DNA from: Vibrio sp. D404a
GTDB lineage: Bacteria; Pseudomonadota; Gammaproteobacteria; Enterobacterales; Vibrionaceae
Length of the DNA: 64,000 bases
Direction: 5' to 3'
NCBI RefSeq assembly: GCF_030248535.1
Contig: NZ_JAHGAJ010000025.1
Location: forward strand, 124,001-188,000
Below the pieces are notes generated by a model, which was not told the origin of the DNA, searched no databases, and saw nothing but the letters and a program-made list of their open reading frames with translations. Positions 26,324-35,041 of the stretch are shown in pieces. The position numbers and the translations under genes were made by a program. Each line of letters starts with the position of its first letter. Within the stretch, counting starts at the first letter, position 1.

Positions 26324-27454
26324 ATGGCTGAAGTAACCTTGAGAGGCGTTGAGAAGACTTACCCAAACGGCTTTAAAGCGGTACATGGTGTCGACCTCAA
26401 TATTCAAGAAGGCGAGTTTATGGTGTTTGTTGGGCCGTCTGGCTGTGCCAAATCCACCACACTTCGCATGATCGCTGGGCTAGAAGATATCTCAGAGGGC
26501 GATGTATACATCGGAGATAAACGTGTTAACGATCTACCACCTAAAGATCGCGGCATCTCAATGGTGTTTCAAAACTACGCGCTGTATCCGCATATGTCGG
26601 TCTACGACAACATGGCCTTTGGATTAAAACAGCAAAAACTGCCAAAGCATGAGATCGACGAGCGTATTTCAGAGGCAGCGAAAACGTTAGATATCGAACA
26701 CCTATTGAATAACAAACCGGGTGAGATGTCGGGTGGTCAGCGTCAACGTGTAGCGCTAGGTCGTGCTATGGTGCGCAAACCAGACGTGTTCTTGTTCGAC
26801 GAGCCTCTCTCTAACTTGGATGCCAAGCTGCGTGTTTCGACGCGAGTGAGTATTGCTCAGCTGCACGATAACCTAAAGCAGGAAGGTCAAAACGCTACCA
26901 TGATCTACGTGACGCACGATCAGGTTGAAGCGATGACCTTGGGCGACCGCATCTGCGTTCTTAATCAAGGTGAGATCATGCAGGTCGATACGCCAATGAA
27001 TCTTTATCATCATCCTGCAAACAAGTTTGTGGCGGGTTTCATTGGCTCGCCAGCGATGAACATCATCAAAGCTCGTATTGATGAAATTGATGGCGTGATG
27101 AATGTATTGTCAGAGAGCGGGGTTCGTTGGGAACTGCCTCAAGATAAGCAAGCCATTGCTCGTGCAAAACAGGGCGAGTGGGTTTGGTTCGGCGTTCGTC
27201 CTGAACACATCAGCCTTGCGAATCATGATGCACCACTGTCTGAGGTCAATACTCAAAATCATCGTCTAGGTGTGGTGGAGTCTATGGGTAACGAGCTGTA
27301 TCTCTACTTCCAACTCGGTCACGATAAAATGGTGGCACGCGTGCCTTTTGATGCTGACCGCACAGCAGAAAGTGGACAAGAGACAATGCTTCATTTCAAT
27401 ACCTCACAGTGTCACCTGTTTGACCTAGAGACAGAAGAAGCACTGATTGAATAA
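26324..27454 (+). CDS. ABC transporter ATP-binding protein (UgpC/MalK-like)
   Basis: A 376-residue ATPase that powers the two permeases. Walker A is GPSGCAKST (a Cys-Ala variant of the usual GPSGCGKST), then the Q loop MVFQNYALYPHM, the signature MSGGQRQRVALGRA, Walker B DVFLFDEPLSNLDAKLR and the H loop VTHDQVEAM. The C-terminal regulatory OB-type domain of UgpC/MalK follows from about residue 240. AAGGA precedes the start. It closes the operon and is followed by a strong terminator. Confidence 0.93.
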   Translation: MAEVTLRGVEKTYPNGFKAVHGVDLNIQEGEFMVFVGPSGCAKSTTLRMIAGLEDISEGDVYIGDKRVNDLPPKDRGISMVFQNYALYPHMSVYDNMAFGLKQQKLPKHEIDERISEAAKTLDIEHLLNNKPGEMSGGQRQRVALGRAMVRKPDVFLFDEPLSNLDAKLRVSTRVSIAQLHDNLKQEGQNATMIYVTHDQVEAMTLGDRICVLNQGEIMQVDTPMNLYHHPANKFVAGFIGSPAMNIIKARIDEIDGVMNVLSESGVRWELPQDKQAIARAKQGEWVWFGVRPEHISLANHDAPLSEVNTQNHRLGVVESMGNELYLYFQLGHDKMVARVPFDADRTAESGQETMLHFNTSQCHLFDLETEEALIE

Positions 27455-27482
27455 CTTGAAGTGTCGAGTATTCGAAATAAAG

Positions 27483-27514
27483 AAATCCCCGCTCATATGA
27501 GTGGGGATTTTTTT
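27483..27514 (+). terminator. Intrinsic terminator of the Ugp-like operon
   Basis: AAATCCCCGCTCAT pairs with ATGAGTGGGGATTT (one G-U) and ends in seven T residues. It marks the end of the 6.6-kb operon. Confidence 0.9.
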
Positions 27515-27598
27515 AGGGGGAGTATCAACAGGAGTTTGGGTTTGTGCTCGAGGCTTTTTTGTTGGAGATAGCTAAACACTCTTGAGGGTTAGAACCAT

Positions 27599-28339
27599 TT
27601 AATGGCTCGGAATCGCAATCCTTTTTTCTAGCCAACGAACCGCTTGCGATACCCCCAAAATAAGAACAAGGTATTCCAAAACCAGAAACGTATAGATCTC
27701 TAAAGGTAAATATTCGTTCACCACCAGCTCATTTGCTCGCCTTGTTAAATCACTCAAACCAATCACACTCACTAGCGAGCTCATCTTGAGGATATAAACA
27801 AACTGATTGCCCAAGGGCGGCAGTATCTGACGGAATGCCTGCGGTAAGATAACCAATCGCATTTTTTGCCAATAGTTTAATCCCAAGGATTCGGCCGCTT
27901 CGTGTTGGCCACGATTAATCGCTTGAATCCCCCCACGGAACACTTCTGCCATAAAGGCGCTCTCGGCAATGGTCAATGCGATTACCCCTGCCCAGAAGTG
28001 GTTCAAAGAAACATCGAGTAATGTCGGCATTCCGTAATACACCCACAATAACAATACCAATACAGGGATAGAACGCATCACCTCTACGTAAAGTCGATTA
28101 ACCCCCCTGAGTATTGGAGAGCTGGAAAGCGCTGGAAAGGCGACCAATAGACCCAAAGCCATCGCAAAAAACATACTCAACAACGAAACTTGAATAGTCT
28201 CGCTAAAACCAGCTACCAAAAACTGAATGTTAGTTCGCCCATGCTCCGTTGACGGGTCGAGTACATACCATCCCCATTGGTAGTCTGAACATCCTGTCAG
28301 AAACAGCAGAGAAACTAGCGATAAGTGACGATAGTTCAC
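27599..28339 (-). CDS. Amino-acid ABC transporter permease with an N-terminal lipobox
   Basis: A 246-residue HisM/GlnP-type permease with the EAA loop HEAAESLGLNYWQKMRLVILP. The GTG at 28339 has GGGAG five bases ahead and is preferred to an ATG 21 bases upstream with no ribosome site. From it the protein begins MNYRHLSLVSLLFLTGC, a lipoprotein-like signal with a lipobox, then SDYQWGWYVLDP and the usual permease helices. Such an N-terminus occurs in some amino-acid permeases of this group. It is divergent from a binding-protein gene; no ATPase gene is nearby. Confidence 0.87.
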   Translation of the reverse strand: MNYRHLSLVSLLFLTGCSDYQWGWYVLDPSTEHGRTNIQFLVAGFSETIQVSLLSMFFAMALGLLVAFPALSSSPILRGVNRLYVEVMRSIPVLVLLLWVYYGMPTLLDVSLNHFWAGVIALTIAESAFMAEVFRGGIQAINRGQHEAAESLGLNYWQKMRLVILPQAFRQILPPLGNQFVYILKMSSLVSVIGLSDLTRRANELVVNEYLPLEIYTFLVLEYLVLILGVSQAVRWLEKRIAIPSH

Positions 28340-28463
28340 ATTTACTCCCAAAAACTCCATTTGTTATTGCTATGTTAACAACCAAATCTGTTTAATGGTT
28401 AATAATTAAGAAGAATATCTACATTCATCACTTAGAAATCAGCATTCTTTGAAGGAATAAAAA

Positions 28464-29240
28464 ATGAAGAAAAGCTTAATTGCATTAGGAATGTGCTTAC
28501 TTGCTTTTACACAAATTGCACATGCACAAAGTCGTTTGCAGGAGATACTCGATGCCGGAGTTCTTCGCGTTGGTACAACTGGGGATTGGAACCCAATGAC
28601 AATGAAGGATCCAGCGACCAATAGCTACCGCGGCTTTGATATCGATGTCACGACTGAGTTGGCTAAGGACCTAGGCGTTAAAGTGGAATACGTCGCAACA
28701 GACTGGAAAACCTTGGTGAATGGCATCACAGCCAACAAATACGACGTGACTGGCAGCGCATCGCTCAACATGTCTCGAGCAAAAGTCGCTGGGTACAGCC
28801 AACCCTATTTCTATCTGGCTTTTGTCCCTGTTGTGCAAAAGAAAGACCTAGAGAAGTTCTCTGATTGGAGTGACTTTAACAAAGCAGAAATCAAAGTTGC
28901 CGCTACGCTCGGCACAGTACAAGAAAAAATGGTGAAGGACTTCTTCCCATCGGCACAACACATCGTGATTGAAGCGCCGGCACGTGACTTCCAAGAGCTT
29001 TTGGCTCGCCGCGCTGATGTCTCCGTGACTTCAAACGTAGAGGCTGCAACCTTAGTAGAGAAGTTTAAACAACTCGCGATTGTTCCGGTAAAAGAGCCAC
29101 GCAAACCAACACCAATTGCGATGCTACTACCACAAGATGATCAGGTTTGGATTAATTACATTAACCACTGGGTTGAATTGAAAAAGACGCAAGGTTTCTT
29201 CAAGCAAACCGCTGAGAAGTGGGGACTGAAGAGCATGTAA
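28464..29240 (+). CDS. Amino-acid-type periplasmic substrate-binding protein (cyclohexadienyl dehydratase-like)
   Basis: A 258-residue type 3 (SBP_bac_3) protein with a signal peptide ending at AHA. LQEILDAGVLRVGTTGDWNPM and the RGFDIDVTTELAKDLGVKVEYV pattern match both polar amino-acid binding proteins and the periplasmic cyclohexadienyl dehydratase PheC, which shares the fold. I cannot decide between transport and enzyme roles from sequence. It is divergent from the permease above, about 120 bases apart, which favours the binding-protein role. Confidence 0.82.
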   Translation: MKKSLIALGMCLLAFTQIAHAQSRLQEILDAGVLRVGTTGDWNPMTMKDPATNSYRGFDIDVTTELAKDLGVKVEYVATDWKTLVNGITANKYDVTGSASLNMSRAKVAGYSQPYFYLAFVPVVQKKDLEKFSDWSDFNKAEIKVAATLGTVQEKMVKDFFPSAQHIVIEAPARDFQELLARRADVSVTSNVEAATLVEKFKQLAIVPVKEPRKPTPIAMLLPQDDQVWINYINHWVELKKTQGFFKQTAEKWGLKSM

Positions 29241-29264
29241 CGAGCTCATAGAGAAGAGAAAAAT

Positions 29265-29288
29265 AGAGCCCTTAGGGGGAAGGGCTCT
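29265..29288. terminator. Terminator between binding protein and PTS EIICB genes
   Basis: AGAGCCCTT and AAGGGCTCT pair over nine bases with a six-base loop between two converging genes. On the minus strand CTATTTTTCTC follows, so it mainly suits the PTS gene. Confidence 0.75.
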
Positions 29289-29315
29289 TGAGTTAGGAGC
29301 TTGCTTTAATTTGGG

Positions 29316-30737
29316 TTACGCGACCACTAACGTCGCTGCTTTTTTCATCGCTTCTTTGGTTGAACATTCAATCACGTTAGCATTGGCAAAGCGGTGAGCG
29401 TCTTTTACTTGAATATCGTGAGCCAAGATAACCAGTTTCGCGTTTGCGACATCTAGGTCGGTGATGCGGTTTTGAATGCCGTTTTGACCTTGTGTTTCTA
29501 CCTTGATCTTAAGGCCAGCTGCCGCACCTGCTTTTTCTAGTGCTTTGGCTGCCATGAAGGTGTGTGCAACACCAGAAGGGCAACATGTTACTGCTACGAT
29601 GTCGTACTCGCCTTCACCAGCTACAGGTGCTGTTTGAGCTTGTACTGGTGTAGCTTCAACCGTTTCTTCTTCGGTTTCAACTGCGACTGGTTTCCAGAAG
29701 CCAACGATGACCGCTGTGGTTAGTGAGCCAAGTGAAATACCAACTACGTACATTGGGATGTTGCTTGAAACTGGTGCTGTGATTAGGCCGCCCCATGGTG
29801 CGTGAAGTAGGATGTCTGTCATGAAGCCGAACACACAGCCAACAATACCACCGGCAACGATTGAAGGAAGAACGCGCATTGGGTCGTTTGCAGCAAATGG
29901 GATAGCACCTTCAGAGATACCGATAGAACCCATGATTGCCGCCGCTTTACCTGCTTCTTGTTCTTGTTTAGAGAACTTGTTTTTGAATAGGAAGGTTGCC
30001 AGTGCCATACCTAGAGGTGGTGTACAAATCGCGATGCCTACGCCGCCCATTAGCCATGGTTGTGTATCTACTTGAGTTTGAGCAAATAGGGTTGCCACTT
30101 TGTTGATAGGGCCGCCCATATCGAACGCTGTCATACCGCCAAGGATTGTGCCCAGAACCATCTTAGATGCACCCGCCATTGACGCTAGGAACTCGTTCAT
30201 TGAAGCCATGAACAGTTTGATTGGCTCACCGATGCCCCACATTACGATACCTGCAGAGATTAACGTACCGACAAGTGGATAGATGAAGTATGCACCTAAT
30301 GCTGTCATATTGGTAGAAAGTGGGATCTTCTTAAGTTGAAGCACCACGCCACCGGCAATAAAGCCAGCCACGATACAACCAAGGAAGCCGCCGCCCATGT
30401 CTGCCATGATGCCAGAAGAGATCATCGCTGGTGCCAGTGCTGGTTTGTCTGCAATTGAGTAACCAATAAAGCCGCCAAGAATGATTGGGAAAAGAACAAG
30501 GCCTTTGATACCGATGTTAGAGATGTCTGCCAGCAAGCCGTCTGCTGGAACCGCACCTTTACCTGATGCCATGACGGCTAAAGCTAACAAAACACCACCG
30601 GCTACAATGAAAGGTAGCATGTGAGATGTACCAAAAAGCAGGTGGCCTTTCATGGTACTAAGGAGTTTTTTATAGTCGCTATTTTTATTATTAGAATTAC
30701 TACTGGTATTCGTAGTTTGGTTCGCTAGGGTACTCAT
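29316..30737 (-). CDS. PTS fructose-family EIICB protein
   Basis: A 473-residue inner-membrane sugar transporter of the fructose/mannitol PTS superfamily. The EIIC membrane domain comes first (FGTSHMLPFIVAGGVLL, FDMGGPINKVATLFAQTQV, GISEGAIPFAANDPMRVLPS) and the EIIB domain last (DIVAVTCCPSGVAHTFMAA, with the phospho-cysteine in CCPSGVAHT). A Ser/Asn-rich stretch forms the first 25 residues. FruA has the reverse order (B-B-C). The EIIA partner is encoded 13 bases upstream. The sugar is unknown. Confidence 0.9.
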   Translation of the reverse strand: MSTLANQTTNTSSNSNNKNSDYKKLLSTMKGHLLFGTSHMLPFIVAGGVLLALAVMASGKGAVPADGLLADISNIGIKGLVLFPIILGGFIGYSIADKPALAPAMISSGIMADMGGGFLGCIVAGFIAGGVVLQLKKIPLSTNMTALGAYFIYPLVGTLISAGIVMWGIGEPIKLFMASMNEFLASMAGASKMVLGTILGGMTAFDMGGPINKVATLFAQTQVDTQPWLMGGVGIAICTPPLGMALATFLFKNKFSKQEQEAGKAAAIMGSIGISEGAIPFAANDPMRVLPSIVAGGIVGCVFGFMTDILLHAPWGGLITAPVSSNIPMYVVGISLGSLTTAVIVGFWKPVAVETEEETVEATPVQAQTAPVAGEGEYDIVAVTCCPSGVAHTFMAAKALEKAGAAAGLKIKVETQGQNGIQNRITDLDVANAKLVILAHDIQVKDAHRFANANVIECSTKEAMKKAATLVVA

Positions 30738-30750
30738 AATTGTCTACGCC

Positions 30751-31191
30751 TTATGAATTAATTAAAATATTAAGGATTTGATGTTCATCTTTTGCGTTAT
30801 GGATATCTTGAATAAATTCATCGCTGAATTTTCCAAATAGTTCTTGTAATACATAAATATGATGGTCAGCACCGTTGTCTGGTGAAGCAATCATAAAAAA
30901 CACTGTTGGGTTAATGCCGTCTTCATCGCCATACTCAATACCTTCGCGCTTTACACCGACAGCAATCGCAGGCTCTGTTACTGCCTTGCTTTTCGCGTGT
31001 GGGTAAGCGATGCCATCCATTGAGGTGATGCTTTGAGATTCACGAATTTCAATGTCTGCCAAAAAGGTTTCTTTACTGCTGATTCGGTTATTCTCAAATA
31101 ACATGCCTGCCAATTCTTCAAACAGTTCTTTTTTATTATTCGCTTGAAGATTGTTATTAATTAAGTTGACGTTAGTTAGCTGTGTGATCAT
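30751..31191 (-). CDS. PTS fructose-family EIIA protein
   Basis: A 146-residue soluble EIIA that takes phosphate from HPr and gives it to the EIIB domain of the next gene. The phospho-histidine is in GIAYPHAKS, followed by the family segments VGVKREGIEYG and VFFMIASPDNGADHHI. It is the first gene of a two-gene operon. A CRP-like half-site pair lies upstream at about 31303. Confidence 0.9.
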   Translation of the reverse strand: MITQLTNVNLINNNLQANNKKELFEELAGMLFENNRISSKETFLADIEIRESQSITSMDGIAYPHAKSKAVTEPAIAVGVKREGIEYGDEDGINPTVFFMIASPDNGADHHIYVLQELFGKFSDEFIQDIHNAKDEHQILNILINS

Positions 31192-31300
31192 TTATTAACT
31201 CATTCATTATTGAAGTTCTTGAATTAAAATTAATGGATTAACCCGATTCGCGAAATAGCAAATAAAAGCCCTTCACTGCACATTTGTACCAAGCAAAATT

Positions 31301-31320
31301 AAGTGTGATTTGCATCATTC
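31301..31320 (-). promoter_or_regulatory. Possible CRP site upstream of the EIIA-EIICB operon
   Basis: TGTGATTTGCATCATT near 31303-31318 resembles the CRP consensus TGTGA-N6-TCACA with an imperfect second half. Catabolite control would be expected for a PTS operon. The match is weak. Confidence 0.35.
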
Positions 31321-31400
31321 ATCCAGTGTGAGATGGGTCATGTTTGATGGCGTTTTGGATTAGGTTTTCGACATGCTAATAGCCTTCGTCAAAAACAAAA

Positions 31401-31422
31401 ATGCCCCGCAAAAGCAGGGCAT
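31401..31422 (-). terminator. Intrinsic terminator of manA
   Basis: ATGCCC and GGGCAT with an inner GC pairing around AAAA; on the minus strand the hairpin is followed by TTTTTGTTTTTG, a strong U run. Confidence 0.8.
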
Positions 31423-31450
31423 GAAGACAGTGTTGTGAGTTGTTGGAAAG

Positions 31451-32668
31451 CTAGCTGTAAGCGCGCGCTACTCGGCCAATACAGTCCAGTTTGTAGCTCT
31501 CTGCGTAAGCAGGAATGAACACCGACTGGCCTTTCTCTATAACGCAGGTTTCGCCGCATTGGTGAGTGAGCACCATGGACTCGTCGAGTGGTAATAGGAT
31601 CTCGGCACCTTCGGTCGTGATCTGTCGTTGCTGTGAGTTTTGCACGATAGAGAACTTAAAATCTTCGACTGGAATTTCGTATTCCATCACATCACCTTGC
31701 TCAATCGGGTTGAGCAGCAATCTATCTGCTGGCTTTTCATTGAATCGAGTACAAGAAACCAGTTCATTCACGTCCATGTACTTAGGCGTTAATCCGGCAC
31801 GCAGCACATTATCTGAGTTCGCCATGATCTCTAGACCTGTGCCTTTGATGTAAGCGTGAGGCGTTTCGGCATCAAGATACATGGCTTGCCCCGGCTTTAG
31901 GGTAATCACATTCAATAACAGCGGAGCGAACAAGCCGACATCACCAGGGTATTGAGCTTCAAGCTCTGAAATCAATTGGAATACACGTTTATCAGAAAGC
32001 TTAGCCTTCATCAGTAGCATGGTTAACGCCATGCCTTTTTGCTCACCTTCCAGAGACAACAGGCTTGCGAAGAAGCAGGCTAATCCATTGGGAGTTTGGT
32101 CGCCCGCGAGATCGTTAACCATCGAATGCAGCTCTGGAATATCGAGGTAATGGAAGTGCTCAAGGATCTCGCTTATCGACCTAAAACCATTCATCGCCGT
32201 GTAGTCGGTTAGGGCGTACACGAGTTCTGGCTTGTGGTTAGGATCCTTGTAGTTACGGTTGCCCGCTGTCATAGGAATGCCTTGTTGCTCTTCTAGTGCA
32301 TATCCAGACTCGGCTTGTTGTTTGTTTGGGTGTACTTGAACAGAGAGTGCTTTCTCTGCTGCTAACACCTTGAATAGATAAGGCAGTTCACCAAATCGAC
32401 TCGCCACTTTCTCGCTTAAAAATAGGTTTAGGTTCTTAGAGATCAAGCTCGACAGTGTGGTCTGCTGCCCGTTGTCGTTCACCATTGAACAACCATTCGG
32501 GTGAGCCCCCATCCAAATCTCTGCTTGTGGCTCACCAGTTTGGTTATCAATACCAAACAATTTGTTGAACGAAGAAGGGCTACCCCATGCGTAGTTTTGA
32601 ATCACGTTGGTCATAGGGTAGAAAAAGCGTTGTGCGAACGAATCGTTCGTTAAAGAAAAATCAGACAT
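31451..32668 (-). CDS. manA: Mannose-6-phosphate isomerase, class I
   Basis: A 405-residue zinc enzyme that interconverts mannose-6-phosphate and fructose-6-phosphate. Family marks include MTNVIQNYAWGS near the start, the zinc-binding SVQVHPNKQQAESGYA and HKPELVYAL segments, and MYLDAETPHAYIKGTGLEIMANSDNVLRAG. The start at 32668 (MSDFSLTND) is chosen over an upstream ATG at 32737; the E. coli protein begins close to the internal VIQNYAWG, so the N-terminus is a little long. It directly follows the EIIABC gene, so that transporter probably imports mannose. Confidence 0.93.
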   Translation of the reverse strand: MSDFSLTNDSFAQRFFYPMTNVIQNYAWGSPSSFNKLFGIDNQTGEPQAEIWMGAHPNGCSMVNDNGQQTTLSSLISKNLNLFLSEKVASRFGELPYLFKVLAAEKALSVQVHPNKQQAESGYALEEQQGIPMTAGNRNYKDPNHKPELVYALTDYTAMNGFRSISEILEHFHYLDIPELHSMVNDLAGDQTPNGLACFFASLLSLEGEQKGMALTMLLMKAKLSDKRVFQLISELEAQYPGDVGLFAPLLLNVITLKPGQAMYLDAETPHAYIKGTGLEIMANSDNVLRAGLTPKYMDVNELVSCTRFNEKPADRLLLNPIEQGDVMEYEIPVEDFKFSIVQNSQQRQITTEGAEILLPLDESMVLTHQCGETCVIEKGQSVFIPAYAESYKLDCIGRVARAYS

Positions 32669-32757
32669 CGAAATCACCATGAAGGGAAACATGGCTTGAG
32701 CTCTATTCATTCCTAGAAGATGAATAGAGGGGCCCAAGCCATTGGAGTTGGAATGGC

Positions 32758-34662
32758 TTAAGCCGCTGCTGTTGTTAGCTTGGCTTTGCGTAGATTTTTA
32801 AGCGCGATACAAGTAACCGCAGTTACGCCCGCACCAGACGCCATACACACCAGTGCTAGCAGTGGGTAGTTCATTGCGCCAAGTAGAGCAACCACAGGAC
32901 CACCGTGAGCAACGCTGTTGGTGATACCAAAGGAGAATGCCATAACTGCTGCAGTCATCGAGCCAAGCACGTTGGCAGGGATAACCGACATTGGGTCTTG
33001 AGCCGCGAAAGGAATTGCACCTTCAGAGATACCCACTAAGCCCATCGCGCCTGCTGCTTTACCCGCTTCAATCTCAGAAGATTCGAACAGGTCAAACTTA
33101 CGGCCAAGTCTGGTTGCGATAGCCATACCCAGCGGAGCAACAGGGATTGCACACGCCATTGCACCCATGAACTGAGTCTGACCGCTAGCAATCATGCCAA
33201 CCGAGAATAGGAACGCCACCTTGTTGAATGGGCCGCCCATATCAAAGCCAGCCATGCCACCCAGTACGATACCAAGTAGAACCACGTTACCTGTGCTCAT
33301 GCTAGTAAGTAGGGCTGTAAGCGCATCCATCAGCCCCGCGATAGGTGCACCGATAACAAAGATGAATAGACCAGCGATAAATAGAGAACCAGTGATCGGA
33401 GCGATCATGATAGGCACAAGTGGCTGAACGAATTTGTGGTAGTTAAGCGAGGTAATCCATTTAACGAAGTAACCCACTAATAGACCTGCGATGATTGCGC
33501 CAATGAAGCCTGTGCCTGCGTCAGCGCCATAGAAAGAACCGTTGTTCGCAATCCAGCCACCAATCAAGCCAGGGGTTAGAGCAGGGCGGTCTGCAATCGC
33601 GTAAGCAATGTAGCCGGCCAAGATCGGGATCATCAGGGTGAAGGCAACCACGCCCACTTCTAGGATTTGGTTCCACATGCTACCAGCAGGAATTGCCATG
33701 CCAGATTCGCTTGGCTCACCACCAATCGCTAGGGCTAGGGCAATCAATAGACCGCCCGTCACTACGAATGGAATCATGTGTGATACGCCATTCATCAAGT
33801 AACGGTAAAGGTCTGAACGCGCTTGTGAGGCTTTTTCGGCAACGGATTGATTGGTCGGCGCTTGTTCTGCTTGGTAGCTTGGCGCGTTGAGTGCTTGTTT
33901 AATCAAGCCTTGCGCGTCTTTGATTGGTGCTTTTACGTTGGTGCAGATAACGCGTTTGCCGGCAAAACGAGCCATGTCGACCTGCTTGTCACAAGCCACG
34001 ACAATCGCGTCTGCACGTTCAATCTCTTCTTGAGTTGGGCTGTTTTTAACGCCGATAGAGCCGTTAGTTTCGACCTTAACATCGTAGCCAAGTGCCGCTG
34101 CGCCTTTCTCCAATGCTTCTGCTGCCAAATAGGTGTGTGCCACGCCAGCAGGGCAGCCTGTGACACCAATGATGAAGCCTTGGGTTTCTGTTGCTTCTTT
34201 GGTTTGAATTGGCTCTGGTTTCGTCAGAAGTAGTTCCAATGCCGTCTGTTCGGAATCGGCATTCATGAAGTTTTCAATGAAGCCTTCCTCAATCAGTTTT
34301 GAAGAGAGCTCGGCCAAAACTTCGATGTGGTGATTATCGCCACCATCGGGAGAAGCAATCATAAAGAACAGTTTCGAAGGCTGACCATCATCGGCACCGT
34401 ATTCGATGCCCTGTTTGTGCACGCCGATAACAACCGCAGGTTTGATTACCGCGCTACTTTTCGCGTGTGGTAGGGCAATGCCTTCTTCAAAACCAGTGTT
34501 GCCTTGTTCTTCTCGCGCTTTAATGTCGGCAAGAAATTGTGCTTTGTCTGAAATTCGACCTTGTGCGTACAGCACGTCTATCAGCTCTTTAAATACGTCT
34601 TCCTTGGAATTAGCGCTTAGCGAAAGCTTAATCAAATCTTGATTGATCAATTTTGTGATCAT
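32758..34662 (-). CDS. PTS fructose/mannose-family EIIABC protein
   Basis: A 634-residue transporter with three domains in the order EIIA (phospho-His in GIALPHAKS), EIIB (phospho-Cys in GVTGCPAGVAHTYLA) and EIIC (ending with MGPFNKVAFLFS-type helices and GISEGAIPFAAQDPMSV). It is the A-B-C order of the MngA/FruA-like group. It lies directly before manA on the same strand and opposite an AraC regulator gene. In Vibrio cholerae I recall the matching gene as the mannose transporter next to manA; mannose uptake is therefore the best guess. Confidence 0.91.
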   Translation of the reverse strand: MITKLINQDLIKLSLSANSKEDVFKELIDVLYAQGRISDKAQFLADIKAREEQGNTGFEEGIALPHAKSSAVIKPAVVIGVHKQGIEYGADDGQPSKLFFMIASPDGGDNHHIEVLAELSSKLIEEGFIENFMNADSEQTALELLLTKPEPIQTKEATETQGFIIGVTGCPAGVAHTYLAAEALEKGAAALGYDVKVETNGSIGVKNSPTQEEIERADAIVVACDKQVDMARFAGKRVICTNVKAPIKDAQGLIKQALNAPSYQAEQAPTNQSVAEKASQARSDLYRYLMNGVSHMIPFVVTGGLLIALALAIGGEPSESGMAIPAGSMWNQILEVGVVAFTLMIPILAGYIAYAIADRPALTPGLIGGWIANNGSFYGADAGTGFIGAIIAGLLVGYFVKWITSLNYHKFVQPLVPIMIAPITGSLFIAGLFIFVIGAPIAGLMDALTALLTSMSTGNVVLLGIVLGGMAGFDMGGPFNKVAFLFSVGMIASGQTQFMGAMACAIPVAPLGMAIATRLGRKFDLFESSEIEAGKAAGAMGLVGISEGAIPFAAQDPMSVIPANVLGSMTAAVMAFSFGITNSVAHGGPVVALLGAMNYPLLALVCMASGAGVTAVTCIALKNLRKAKLTTAAA

Positions 34663-35041
34663 AATGGACCCCTACTCTTTTTTTATTTTGTTAGGGGTAT
34701 TCTGAAATTGATTCGGTGCCTGCTGTAGTGAAGAAAAAACGCATTTACTGGATGATTGTTGCCTTCTGAGTGGAGTGTGATTTTGATCGTTCAGTAGGGT
34801 AGTTTAGGCGGTGTGTTGACAGCTTTTAAGAGACGTTAAGGCTTTTATTGATAAGGGTTTAGAATGATTGGCTCATTGTGATTTTGGTGTTCCAAATCTG
34901 GGCTTAGACTGGATATTTATTTCCATAACTGGATTTTTGTAACCTAGATCTCAAATTGTGATTTTGCTCAATAGCGCTATGTTTCACTAAGGAGTATATC
35001 TATTCCTGTAGCGTTATTGCTGCTTTTAAGAGTTCGAATAA
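34663..35041. promoter_or_regulatory. Divergent control region of EIIABC-manA and the AraC gene
   Basis: This 379-base gap holds three copies of a 17-base motif ACTGGAT-N2-TT(G/A)T-N2-CC at 34747-34763, 34908-34924 and 34928-34944; the last two lie exactly 20 bases apart on the same strand, the usual geometry for an AraC-type dimer. It also holds three TGTGATTTT sequences (34776, 34877 and 34957) that resemble CRP half-sites. The third is followed by GCTCAAT, a partial second half. Confidence 0.6.

Noticed and set aside
33847..34233. A 128-codon plus-strand frame inside the EIIABC gene
   Set aside because: Shadow of the PTS gene; no ribosome site and no motif.
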